Shown here in pieces: positions 14,949 to 22,674 of a stretch of 33,254 nt of DNA. The stretch's first letter is position 1; every line of letters begins with the position of its first letter. A program made the position numbers and the translations under genes. The notes beneath the pieces are model-generated. The model was given only the letters and a program-made list of their open reading frames with translations, made no database searches and had not been told where the DNA came from. The DNA is from CALACW01 sp002431305 (GTDB lineage Bacteria > Bacillota > Clostridia > Oscillospirales > Acutalibacteraceae): contig CALACW010000065.1 in assembly GCA_937890355.1 (NCBI GenBank), forward strand, positions 1 to 33,254, written 5' to 3'.

Positions 14949-15959
14949 ATGAAAAAAATAACCGCGCTGCTGTTTGCGCTTTTAATGCTCGTCGGCATTC
15001 TTGCCGGCTGCGGAAAGCAGAATGATACAAACAAAACTGACAAACTTAGCATTGTCACCACGATCTTCCCTGAATATGACTGGGTCAAGGAAATTCTCGG
15101 TGACAAAGCTGACAACGCTGAGATCACGATGCTGCTTGACAACGGTGTTGACCTGCACAGCTATCAGCCTACTGCCGATGATATTGTTAAAATTTCCGAC
15201 TGTGACCTGTTCATTTATGTGGGCGGTGAGTCCGACGGCTGGGTCGATGACGCTTTAAAAAATGCCGCCAACAAAAATATGAAGGTCATCAACTTGCTGG
15301 ATGTCCTTGGCAATTCCGTAAAAACAGAAGAAACCGTTGAGGGTATGCAGGAGGAAGAACACGACCATGAAGATGTCGAGGAGCATGACGATGAAGAAGA
15401 ACACGACCATGAGGAAGAAACGGAGTATGATGAGCATGTTTGGCTGTCTTTGAAAAATGCCGAGGTTCTTGTAAATGCCATTTCCAAGTCCTTGCAGGAG
15501 CTTGACCCCGACAACAAGGACACCTATTCCGCAAATTCCGATGCGTATATAAAGAAGCTGTCCGCGCTTGACGCAGACTATCAAGCTGCCGTGGACGGCG
15601 CGACCTATAAAACCGTCCTGTTCGGTGACCGTTTCCCGTTCCGCTATTTGGTAGATGACTACGGTTTGAGCTACTATGCCGCCTTTGTGGGCTGCTCCGC
15701 CGAAACCGAAGCCAGCTTTGAGACTGTTTCGTTCCTTGCCAAGAAAGTGGATGAATTAAATCTTCCCTGCGTTCTGACCATTGAGGGTGCACAACATAAA
15801 ATTGCCGAAACCATAGTACAGAATACAACTGCAAAGAATCAAAAAATTCTGACAATGGATTCCATGCAGTCAACAACTTCACAAGATGTAAAAAACGGCA
15901 CGACGTACCTTTCCATTATGGAGAAAAATCTCTCCGTGCTGAAAGAAGCATTAGGTTAA
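14949..15959 (+). CDS. znuA: Zinc ABC transporter substrate-binding lipoprotein (ZnuA/AdcA-like)
   Basis: A 336-residue cluster A-I binding protein anchored outside the membrane. A lipoprotein signal runs to LAGC with C21 as the lipidated cysteine. DLHSYQPT carries the first metal ligand, H70; a long acidic and histidine-rich loop fills residues 134-163 and ends in DEHVWLS with ligand H163. The usual third histidine position appears as GDRFPFRYLVDDYGL, as in a Clostridia subgroup. The His-rich loop favours zinc over manganese. CGGAGG lies 12 bases upstream of the ATG. Leucine is mostly CTG and serine mostly TCC, unlike neighbouring chromosomal genes. Confidence 0.92.
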   Translation: MKKITALLFALLMLVGILAGCGKQNDTNKTDKLSIVTTIFPEYDWVKEILGDKADNAEITMLLDNGVDLHSYQPTADDIVKISDCDLFIYVGGESDGWVDDALKNAANKNMKVINLLDVLGNSVKTEETVEGMQEEEHDHEDVEEHDDEEEHDHEEETEYDEHVWLSLKNAEVLVNAISKSLQELDPDNKDTYSANSDAYIKKLSALDADYQAAVDGATYKTVLFGDRFPFRYLVDDYGLSYYAAFVGCSAETEASFETVSFLAKKVDELNLPCVLTIEGAQHKIAETIVQNTTAKNQKILTMDSMQSTTSQDVKNGTTYLSIMEKNLSVLKEALG

Positions 15960-15971
15960 GGAGGTAGGTTT

Positions 15972-16685
15972 ATGGCTCAGCTCACTTGTCAAAATCTCTG
16001 CGTCGGCTATGACGGAAAGTCCGTTCTGCAGGATCTCAATTTTGAGGTCTTTGCAGGCGACTACCTCTGCATTGTAGGGGAAAACGGCTCCGGCAAGAGT
16101 ACGCTTATGAAAACAATTCTCGGTTTGCAGCAGCCTGTCAGCGGCAGAATTTTGACGGGCGACGGGCTGAGAAAAAATGAGATCGGCTACCTGCCGCAGC
16201 AAACGCAGGTACAAAAAGACTTTCCTGCATCCGTGAGAGAAATTGTTCTCTCCGGGTGTCAGGGACGCTGCGGCTGCCGACCTTTTTATAACAAAAAAGA
16301 AAAACAGCTTGCAGCGGATGCAATGAACAAAATGCAGATTACCCGGCTTGCAAAGCACTGCTATCGGGAATTGTCCGGCGGACAACAACAGCGTGTTCTG
16401 CTTGCCCGCGCACTGTGCGCAACACAAAAAATGCTGCTGATGGACGAGCCTGTTTCCGGACTTGACCCCAAAGTGACGGCGGAAATGTATACACTTATTG
16501 AAAAGCTCAACCATGAGGACGGTATCACAGTTATTATGATTTCCCACGACATGTCAGCCGCTGTAAAATATGCCGACCGCATTCTGCATATCGGCAATAC
16601 CGTTTTTTTTGGAACAAAGACGGAATATCTCAAAAGTCCGCAAGGACGGATGTTTGCCGAAGAGAAAGGCGGTGACGTACAATGA
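15972..16685 (+). CDS. znuC: Zinc ABC transporter ATP-binding protein (ZnuC/AdcC-like)
   Basis: A 237-residue ATPase on the cytoplasmic face. Walker A GENGSGKST is at residues 36-44, the signature is LSGGQQQRVLLARAL, Walker B is MLLMDEP and the switch histidine sits in ISHDMS. A Cys/Arg-rich patch GCQGRCGCRPFY precedes the signature helix. AAGGAGG precedes the ATG and the stop overlaps the permease start by four bases. Metal specificity follows from the His-rich ZnuA next door. Confidence 0.93.
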   Translation: MAQLTCQNLCVGYDGKSVLQDLNFEVFAGDYLCIVGENGSGKSTLMKTILGLQQPVSGRILTGDGLRKNEIGYLPQQTQVQKDFPASVREIVLSGCQGRCGCRPFYNKKEKQLAADAMNKMQITRLAKHCYRELSGGQQQRVLLARALCATQKMLLMDEPVSGLDPKVTAEMYTLIEKLNHEDGITVIMISHDMSAAVKYADRILHIGNTVFFGTKTEYLKSPQGRMFAEEKGGDVQ

Positions 16686-17536
16686 CAGCCGTTTTGGAAA
16701 AACTGACTCTCTATTGGACATACCCATTTGTGCGTTATGCGCTCATCGTCGGCATACTTATCGCACTTTGTTCATCACTGTTAGGCGTAACGCTGGTACT
16801 GAAACGTTTTTCATTCATCGGTGACGGACTATCTCATGTGGCATTCGGAGCCATGGCTGTTGCAGCCATTTTACAGTTTACAAATGAGATGCCGCTTGTA
16901 ATGGTCATTACGATTATAAGCGCAGTATTGCTTCTGCGTACAGGACAGAATACAAAAATCAAAGGCGATGCAGCCATTGCAATGATTTCCGTCGGTTCTT
17001 TGGCTGTCGGTTACCTGTTGATGAATATTTTTTCGACTTCATCAAACCTTTCGGGCGATGTATGCAGTACACTGTTCGGCTCTACCTCCATTCTGACACT
17101 GTCCAAAACCGAAGTTTGGCTGTGCGTGGGCATGTCTGTATTGGTAGTGACTGTATTCGTACTGTTTTACAACAAAATATTCGCCGTAACTTTTGATGAA
17201 AACTTTGCAAGAGCAGCCGGAACAAAAGCAGGGCTTTACAATCTTTTGATTGCTGTTATCGTTGCCGTCATTATAGTGCTTGCTATGAACCTTGTCGGAT
17301 CTCTGCTGATTTCCGCACTGGTGATTTTCCCGGCGCTGTCAGCTATGCGAATATTTAAAAGTTTCCGCAGCGTGACCGTATGCGCCGCATTACTGTCGGT
17401 TGTGTGTTCGCTTATCGGTATATTAGCGTCGATCATTGCCGGCACTCCGGTAGGTTCGACAATCGTTGCCGTTCAGATTGCAGCTTTCGCACTGTCTTGG
17501 CTGACAGGTACCGTTATAGGAGGAGTACGAAAATGA
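16682..17536 (+). CDS. znuB: Zinc ABC transporter permease (ZnuB/AdcB-like)
   Basis: A 284-residue integral membrane protein of the ABC-3 family with about eight membrane segments. Motifs include the first segment ALIVGILIALCSSLLGVTLV, FSFIGDGLSHVAFGAMAV with the conserved SH pair, and ALVIFPALSAMRIFKSFRSV. It overlaps znuC (ATGA) upstream and the lipoprotein gene downstream (ATGA), so the last three genes are translationally coupled. Confidence 0.92.
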   Translation: MTAVLEKLTLYWTYPFVRYALIVGILIALCSSLLGVTLVLKRFSFIGDGLSHVAFGAMAVAAILQFTNEMPLVMVITIISAVLLLRTGQNTKIKGDAAIAMISVGSLAVGYLLMNIFSTSSNLSGDVCSTLFGSTSILTLSKTEVWLCVGMSVLVVTVFVLFYNKIFAVTFDENFARAAGTKAGLYNLLIAVIVAVIIVLAMNLVGSLLISALVIFPALSAMRIFKSFRSVTVCAALLSVVCSLIGILASIIAGTPVGSTIVAVQIAAFALSWLTGTVIGGVRK

Positions 17537-18081
17537 AAAAATTTTTTTGCATAATACTAAGCATATTGATTCTTTTATCTCTTTCCGCCTGCGGAGGTGA
17601 GAAGAATAAAGAAACAACAACCAATCCGACCGAGAAACAGACTGCAGTTTCCTCCGCGACTCAAAGTCAAACTACTCAAACTACTGTAAAAAAAGCAGAG
17701 TCCGTCCCTGCGGCATCCAAGCCTGCACCGAGTGCAGACGGTATAGATGTCGATCTGACAAAGCTCAGCAGTACAATGGTCTATTCCGAGGTCTACAATA
17801 TGATGAGCACTCCCGACGGATATATCGGAAAAACAGTTAAAATGAAAGGTCAATTTGCATATTACGAGGATCCTGAAACAAACGCTCAATACTTTGCATG
17901 TATCATTGCCGACGCGACAGCTTGCTGTTCACAGGGATTAGAATTTACTCTGACAGGAAACCATACATATCCCGACGATTATCCACAGTTAGGCAGCGAA
18001 ATTACGGTTACAGGCACATTTGAAACGTATGAAGAAAATGGATTGAAGTATTTCAAACTTTCCAATGCTTCTATGGGATAA
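17533..18081 (+). CDS. Lipoprotein with probable OB-fold domain, coupled to zinc permease
   Basis: A 182-residue protein with lipobox LSAC at the end of MKKFFCIILSILILLSLSAC (about residue 20), a Thr/Ser/Gln-rich linker to about residue 75, and a C-terminal globular domain. That domain (GYIGKTVKMKGQFAYYED, IIADATACCSQGLEF, LGSEITVTGTFETYEENG) resembles the OB-like C-terminal domain of YcgQ/DUF1980-type proteins, including a Cys-Cys pair; these also occur beside zinc systems. The ATG overlaps the znuB stop and GGAGGA precedes it. It may be a surface zinc-handling accessory. No clear terminator follows. Confidence 0.75.
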   Translation: MKKFFCIILSILILLSLSACGGEKNKETTTNPTEKQTAVSSATQSQTTQTTVKKAESVPAASKPAPSADGIDVDLTKLSSTMVYSEVYNMMSTPDGYIGKTVKMKGQFAYYEDPETNAQYFACIIADATACCSQGLEFTLTGNHTYPDDYPQLGSEITVTGTFETYEENGLKYFKLSNASMG

Positions 18082-18226
18082 AAAAATACTTATTTCATAT
18101 TCATCGACACATAATATAATATGTGAAAAAGCTTCTAAAATATATTCACTAAACAAAACAAGCATTTAGCCGAAAACCATATTGAAGAATACAATTCAAA
18201 AATTCAAAAAAATTAATCAAAACCCC

Positions 18227-18255
18227 TTGACAAAATCCATTCTCCGTTATATAAT
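18227..18255 (+). promoter_or_regulatory. Consensus promoter for tRNA-Gln
   Basis: Perfect TTGACA (18227-18232), 17-base spacer, perfect TATAAT (18250-18255), ending about 15 bases before the mature tRNA 5' end. The 145 bases between the lipoprotein stop and this promoter are AT-rich and show only a small hairpin (CACATA/TATGTG near 18110-18126) without a T run. Confidence 0.9.
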
Positions 18256-18269
18256 ACATATCGTTCCGT

Positions 18270-18343
18270 TGGGGAATAGTGTAACGGTAGCACGACAGAC
18301 TCTGACTCTGTTTGTTGGGGTTCGAATCCCTATTCCCCAGCCA
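18270..18343 (+). tRNA. tRNA-Gln (anticodon CTG)
   Basis: Acceptor TGGGGAA pairs with TTCCCCA, discriminator G and encoded CCA end the gene. The D loop contains GTAACGGTAG, the anticodon stem is ACAGA/TCTGT with loop CTCTGAC giving anticodon CTG (reads CAG), and the T arm is TGGGG-TTCGAAT-CCCTA. All four stems close. It stands alone with its own promoter and terminator. Confidence 0.95.
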
Positions 18344-18347
18344 TGAA

Positions 18348-18377
18348 GAAGACCAGGTCATATGACTTGGTCTTTTT
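18348..18377 (+). terminator. tRNA-Gln terminator
   Basis: AGACCAGGTCA pairs with TGACTTGGTCT with one G-U pair and almost no loop, followed by TTTT. It begins seven bases after the CCA end. Confidence 0.85.
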
Positions 18378-18397
18378 CAATGAAATTAATCAAATTT

Positions 18398-18426
18398 CGG
18401 CAATCATTAGGGCATTGCCGTTTTTT
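18398..18426 (+). terminator. Second hairpin with T run, upstream of chromate transporter genes
   Basis: CGGCAAT (18398-18404) pairs with ATTGCCG (18414-18420) and is followed by six T. It lies 30 bases before the chromate transporter start, after the tRNA terminator, so it is either a backup tRNA terminator or an attenuator in the leader of the transporter genes, for which I see no separate promoter. Confidence 0.6.
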
Positions 18427-18455
18427 AATTTTCCCTTTCCCGGAGCTGATTACAC

Positions 18456-19031
18456 ATGAATAAATACATCTCCCTGTTTCTCTCCTTTTTAAAAATCGGC
18501 GCGTTCTCGTTCGGCGGAGGCTACGCCATGATCCCGCTTATCGAAAACGAATTCGTCACTAAACGAAAATGGGTAACCGAGGACGAATTTCTCGACATGA
18601 CGGCAATCGCAGAATCTACGCCGGGTCCAATTGCAGTAAACTCCGCGACTTATGTCGGATGCAAAATAGGCGGAGTTTTCGGCTCAGTCCTCGCGACCCT
18701 CGCCGTATGTCTGCCGAGCTTTATCGTAATATACGTGATCTCCCTGTTTCTCGATAAATTTTTAAGTTTAAAATACGTCGCCTACGCTTTTCGCGGAATT
18801 CAGGCATGCGTCGTGTATCTCATAGTTTCCTCGGGCATCAGAATTTTAAAAACGCTTAAACGAAACGCTTTTAATATTATAATCTCACTCGCCGTAATGA
18901 CCGCAATGATAGCCTGCTCCGTATTTGCCGTCAATTTTTCGAGCGTATATTATATTCTTATCTGCGGATTTATTGCCGTAGTAATTTACGCGGTAAAATC
19001 AGTATCAAAAAAGCGGGGAGCAAAGAAATGA
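18456..19031 (+). CDS. Chromate transporter (CHR family), first half-size subunit
   Basis: A 191-residue short-chain CHR family membrane protein. The N-terminus has the family signature KIGAFSFGGGYAMIPLIE, then ESTPGPIAVNSATYVG, and about six membrane segments such as SVLATLAVCLPSFIVIYVIS. Short CHR proteins act as pairs with opposite topology; the second half follows with a four-base overlap. Natural substrate may be chromate, sulfate or another oxyanion; in gut Clostridia the true substrate is unknown. CGGAG lies ten bases upstream of the ATG. Confidence 0.9.
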   Translation: MNKYISLFLSFLKIGAFSFGGGYAMIPLIENEFVTKRKWVTEDEFLDMTAIAESTPGPIAVNSATYVGCKIGGVFGSVLATLAVCLPSFIVIYVISLFLDKFLSLKYVAYAFRGIQACVVYLIVSSGIRILKTLKRNAFNIIISLAVMTAMIACSVFAVNFSSVYYILICGFIAVVIYAVKSVSKKRGAKK

Positions 19032-19600
19032 TATATTTAAAATTATTCCTCGAATTTTTTAAAATCGGCGCGTTCTCGTTCGGCGGAGGCTACGGTATGA
19101 TTTCGCTTATCCGCGACACGGTTATTTCAAACGGATGGCTGACGGAAAATCAGCTTATGAATTTTATTGCAGTCTCCGAATCTACCCCCGGTCCTCTCGC
19201 AATAAACATGGCAACGTTTATCGGCTCATCACAAGGCGGAATTCCCGGCGCGCTCTTGTCAACTTTAGGAGTCGTACTACCGTCGTTTATCATAATTCTT
19301 ATAATCTCTTTAATTCTTAAAAATCTGCTAAAATTCGGGGGCGTGCAGTCGTTTCTTTTGGGAATCCGTCCGTGCATATCCGCTATGATTTTATCGGCAG
19401 GCATAATAATGCTTTTAAGCACGCTGTTTAATTTTTCGTCCCTCGGCGATAAAATCACACCCGATATCAAAGCGATTATCATTTTTGCTCTTATTGCCGT
19501 TACATCTCTTATTTTTAAAAAAATAAAGAAACGCACGCTCTCACCTATCGTTTTAATTCTTTTTTCCGCAGGACTCGGAATACTGTTTTACACTTTTTGA
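19028..19600 (+). CDS. Chromate transporter (CHR family), second half-size subunit
   Basis: A 190-residue paralogue of the preceding protein with the same KIGAFSFGGGYGMISLIRD and ESTPGPLAINMATFIG motifs and about six membrane segments. The start overlaps the upstream stop (ATGA). The two genes share a 34-base identical stretch over the GAFSFGGG motif although the rest has diverged. A strong bidirectional terminator follows. Confidence 0.9.
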   Translation: MIYLKLFLEFFKIGAFSFGGGYGMISLIRDTVISNGWLTENQLMNFIAVSESTPGPLAINMATFIGSSQGGIPGALLSTLGVVLPSFIIILIISLILKNLLKFGGVQSFLLGIRPCISAMILSAGIIMLLSTLFNFSSLGDKITPDIKAIIIFALIAVTSLIFKKIKKRTLSPIVLILFSAGLGILFYTF

Positions 19601-19614
19601 ACAGAAAAATAAAA

Positions 19615-19662
19615 GCCGTATTACAATCCGGAACTCATATCCGGATTGTAATACGGCATTTT
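19615..19662. terminator. Bidirectional terminator between chromate transporter and GH5 genes
   Basis: A perfect 18-base-pair stem (19615-19632 with 19640-19657) around the loop ACTCATA, with ATTTTTAT on the plus side and A-rich sequence on the other, so it serves both converging units. Confidence 0.95.
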
Positions 19663-19672
19663 TATAATGGAA

Positions 19673-21148
19673 TCAATAATATACCCTTACCGTATTCTCT
19701 CCGTCAACCGGTTCAACATAAAGCGTTATAACGCCTTTGTCGTCGGTCTTGACTTCATACTTGCCGTCTGCTTCAATCTTCGCGGGTTCTTCGGGCAGGA
19801 ATATTTCGGTCATGCCCTTATTGTTTTCACCGTGAATATATTTAAGAGTAAATATCTTACTTCTTCTGTCAAATCCGTATGACTTTATTTCACCGCTGAC
19901 AGCCTGAGGGTACGGACGAGCTATTATCTTCATAATCTTCGTGCCCATAAGTCCCGAGTAATACGCCCAGTACGTCTGGCTCCATTTGTTCGCGTCGAAC
20001 TTTTCGAGCAGATGCTCAAGATGCGGGTACTCCTCGCTTCCGTCGACCATACCGCCCCACTCTCCTACGATAACGGGAACGCCGAGTCTTAATTGAGTGT
20101 GTCTGTGCTGGTCAAATATGCCGTCGACTCTTGCGTTGCTCGCCGTGTTTGTCATGGGTGTATCGACGGTCAAATCGTACGCGTGCGGAGCAAACATCAG
20201 ATTCTTCTCACGTCCGCCGTTTTTATAAACGAGTCTCGGCGTAGTACAAGGAATTCCGAGATTTGAATAATAGCAGTTTTCCATAATAATAATGTGACTG
20301 CCGTCAACCTCACGTATAGCCGAAGCGCATTTTTGGAAAAACGGATAGTACTTTTTAACATCGAACTGTCTTATTGTGCTCTCCGCAGGCTTCGTAACGC
20401 TCTTCATAACGTTTCTGTCGTCGAGAACGGCAAGCGCGGACGTAAATTTATCCTCGCCTTTTATAATATTTCTAATTGCCTTTATTCTCTTAACCTTACC
20501 CGAGAAAACGATAGTATCGATTCCGCCTTTTATAATCTGACGGAACGCCTTACCTCCGTCGGTGCCGGGATACGGCTCGTTCATAACGTCATAACCGATA
20601 AGTCCGGGTCTGTCCTTGAATTTTTCAACAACGTGTTTCCACATGTCGCAGTAGTGATCCTGAAGTCCCTTGCCGTTTATCGGAGTATTGTTCCAAAAGT
20701 TATCGCACGCTCTGTGAACGGCTTTCGAAATAAAATATCCCTCTGCCCATATAAATTTAGGCTCTCTGTATTTATACGAATCCGTTATTGTCGCCCATGC
20801 AGGCGCACCGTCCGCAAAAATCGCGGAGTAAAGATCCTGATGCATGTCAAGATAATAGTAAATACCGTACTTTTCACATATTTCGGCGTATGAAACCATC
20901 ATATCGAGATAATCGTCGTCGTACTTTCCGCATTCGGGTTCGACAGCGTCCCAAATAAGTCCGAGTCGGACGATATTTATACCGAGTTTTTTAAACGAAG
21001 CGAACGTCTCTTCCGTCCAGTCGGGCTTATAATCCTTGTGAACAGCGCCATCCTTTCCGCCTTTATGTACCATATTGATACCGTTGAATATGCGCTCTCT
21101 GCCCAGTTCATCGACAAGCGACATTTTGTTAACGCTGATAGTATTCAT
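19673..21148 (-). CDS. Glycoside hydrolase family 5, endoglycosylceramidase-like, no signal peptide
   Basis: A 491-residue TIM-barrel retaining hydrolase plus C-terminal beta domain. INIVRLGLIWDAVEPE, YYLDMHQDLYS (about 98-108) and GYDVMNEPYPGT with acid/base E191 are typical of endoglycosylceramidases and their relatives; APHAYD (320-325) and VIVGEWGG with nucleophile E363 complete the site. Residues after about 400 form a beta sandwich ending in VDGENTVRVYY. No signal peptide or membrane anchor is visible, so the enzyme would act in the cytoplasm on imported glycolipid or glycoside. The ATG is preceded by GGGTGAGG. Its own promoter is at 21180-21208. Confidence 0.88.
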   Translation of the reverse strand: MNTISVNKMSLVDELGRERIFNGINMVHKGGKDGAVHKDYKPDWTEETFASFKKLGINIVRLGLIWDAVEPECGKYDDDYLDMMVSYAEICEKYGIYYYLDMHQDLYSAIFADGAPAWATITDSYKYREPKFIWAEGYFISKAVHRACDNFWNNTPINGKGLQDHYCDMWKHVVEKFKDRPGLIGYDVMNEPYPGTDGGKAFRQIIKGGIDTIVFSGKVKRIKAIRNIIKGEDKFTSALAVLDDRNVMKSVTKPAESTIRQFDVKKYYPFFQKCASAIREVDGSHIIIMENCYYSNLGIPCTTPRLVYKNGGREKNLMFAPHAYDLTVDTPMTNTASNARVDGIFDQHRHTQLRLGVPVIVGEWGGMVDGSEEYPHLEHLLEKFDANKWSQTYWAYYSGLMGTKIMKIIARPYPQAVSGEIKSYGFDRRSKIFTLKYIHGENNKGMTEIFLPEEPAKIEADGKYEVKTDDKGVITLYVEPVDGENTVRVYY

Positions 21149-21179
21149 ATCCTCACCCGTTTTTAATTTATTTGTTTTA

Positions 21180-21208
21180 ATTATACTGTATACATATATT
21201 CATTTCAA
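21180..21208 (-). promoter_or_regulatory. Promoter of the GH5 gene
   Basis: Minus-strand TTGAAA (21203-21208), 17 bases, TATAAT (21180-21185), about 30 bases before the ATG. Confidence 0.7.
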
Positions 21209-21249
21209 TCTTTCGGGTGAAAATAAACAATAAATTTACATTTGAATTC

Positions 21250-22023
21250 TTACCCGAACGCGAGGTCAAGCACCGTCATTAATACAAAGCCTATAATAAT
21301 CCACACCGTTTGCGAGTACTCCCCATCCCATGTTTTACATTCGGGTATGACCTCGTGTGCACAGACCGTTATCATATTTCCCGCGGCAAAAGACAGTGAC
21401 AACGGCAATAAATTAACGACTCTCGACGCACAAACTGCGCCGACAACAGCGAAAATCGGCTCGACAAGCGCAGTCGCCTGAGCGGCAAGAAACGATTTTA
21501 CTCTCGAATAACCTTTTTGCCTCATCGGCAGCGACACCGCCGCTCCCTCCGGGAAATTTTGAATTCCGATTCCGACGGCGACAGACACCGCACCTATCAT
21601 TGCTTCGCGCGAATACCCGTCCGCCATAGCGCCGAATGCGACTCCGACCGCAAGCCCCTCCGGGATATTGTGCGCCGTCATGCCCAGTATCATCAAAAAC
21701 ATTCCGCGGTTTTCGCCGATATCCGCATGCTCCGAAATAATTCCTCCCGCGCGGTCAATAGCAAGTATCATAAACGCGCCCAGTCCGAACGAGAGAGAAA
21801 CACCGACCCATGACGGCAAAGTTAAAGCATACGAATAATCGTTAACGCTCGGTTCCAGCAGTGACCAGAACGAAGAAGCGAGCATCACACCCGCCGAAAA
21901 TCCGAGCGTTTTTCCGACAGCCGAGTCGGTATATTTTTTATAGAATATGACAATCCCCGCTCCGAGCGCGGTTATGAACCACGTCATCAAGCCCGCAAGA
22001 AGCGCGGATAAAATAAAATTCAC
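21250..22023 (-). CDS. zupT: ZIP family zinc transporter (ZupT-like)
   Basis: A 257-residue membrane protein with eight predicted segments that imports divalent metal, probably zinc. The metal-site helix HNIPEGLAVGVAFG and the matching helix with GIQNFPEGAAVSLPM are the hallmark of the ZupT branch; GAVCASRVVNLLPLSLSFAAGNM and AHEVIPEC follow. It starts at GTG (22023) with GAGGTG seven bases upstream. Both the ribosome site and start codon lie in a 13-base-pair hairpin (22018-22057). Last gene of the recA-recX-rimO-pgsA run. Confidence 0.92.
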   Translation of the reverse strand: MNFILSALLAGLMTWFITALGAGIVIFYKKYTDSAVGKTLGFSAGVMLASSFWSLLEPSVNDYSYALTLPSWVGVSLSFGLGAFMILAIDRAGGIISEHADIGENRGMFLMILGMTAHNIPEGLAVGVAFGAMADGYSREAMIGAVSVAVGIGIQNFPEGAAVSLPMRQKGYSRVKSFLAAQATALVEPIFAVVGAVCASRVVNLLPLSLSFAAGNMITVCAHEVIPECKTWDGEYSQTVWIIIGFVLMTVLDLAFG

Positions 22024-22057
22024 ACCGTATCACCTCATGACAGTATACGGTGTGAAT
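22018..22057 (-). promoter_or_regulatory. Hairpin enclosing the zupT ribosome site and start codon
   Basis: Two perfect 13-base arms, 22018-22030 and 22045-22057, enclose a 14-base loop. On the transcript the GAGGTG ribosome site is in the loop and the GTG start codon is in the 3' arm; TTTATTTTA follows the stem. It can act as an RNA switch on zupT translation or as a terminator-like element after pgsA. Confidence 0.75.
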
Positions 22058-22066
22058 TATTCTTTG

Positions 22067-22633
22067 TTACATTGTGATATCTATTTTATTTTTCGCCTGT
22101 ATCAGATATATAATACCCGAAATTACTGCGAGAACCGCCGTTATGCCGAGCAAAATATTTGAAATCAATGAGATATTCACGCTCTCGGACAAAATACCGA
22201 AATTCTTAAACACAAGCATTGCAAGCACAGCTGCGGTAAATACCATCTGCGACACGGTTTTTATCTTTCCCCATATATTAGCCGGAATAATAACCCCCTG
22301 CGACGAAGCTATGAGCCGTGCAGACGTGACGGCAAACTCCCTTGTCAAAATTATAAATACCGTCCATATACTGCACAGTCCGTCGTTCATAAACGCGAGA
22401 AGCGCGGCAGTCGTCAGCATTTTATCGGCAACGGGGTCAGCTAATTTGCCGAAGACCGTGACTTGATTATACTTTCTCGCAAGCCGTCCGTCGACAGCGT
22501 CCGTTACCGACGCAATCAGAAAAACAATCAATGCCCACAACGCACTGTGCGGAATATCTTTTATTAGGTAAAACGCCAAAAACACGGGGGTAATCAGCAT
22601 TCTCATAACCGTGAGCTTATTAGGTGTATTCAT
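22067..22633 (-). CDS. pgsA: CDP-diacylglycerol-glycerol-3-phosphate 3-phosphatidyltransferase
   Basis: A 188-residue membrane enzyme making phosphatidylglycerol phosphate, precursor of phosphatidylglycerol. The CDP-alcohol phosphotransferase motif DG-x2-AR-x8-G-x3-D-x3-D is visible as TDAVDGRLARKYNQVTVFGK then LADPVADKM. Three to four further membrane segments follow. The N-terminus MNTPNKLTVMRMLITPVF is typical. AAGGAGAG precedes the ATG. It lies downstream of rimO and upstream of zupT on the same strand. Confidence 0.95.
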   Translation of the reverse strand: MNTPNKLTVMRMLITPVFLAFYLIKDIPHSALWALIVFLIASVTDAVDGRLARKYNQVTVFGKLADPVADKMLTTAALLAFMNDGLCSIWTVFIILTREFAVTSARLIASSQGVIIPANIWGKIKTVSQMVFTAAVLAMLVFKNFGILSESVNISLISNILLGITAVLAVISGIIYLIQAKNKIDITM

Positions 22634-22674
22634 TCGCTCTCCTTATACTCCGACCCTCAAAATAAGACCGCTTC

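Noticed and set aside
18149..18361. Minus-strand frame of 70 residues across the tRNA-Gln
   Set aside because: It is the antisense reading of the tRNA (the NRDSNPN-type string is typical of that artefact) and has no ribosome site.
21212..21258. TTCGGGT/ACCCGAA inverted repeat after zupT as terminator
   Set aside because: The arms are seven bases with a loop over 30 bases and overlap the GH5 promoter region; support is too weak.
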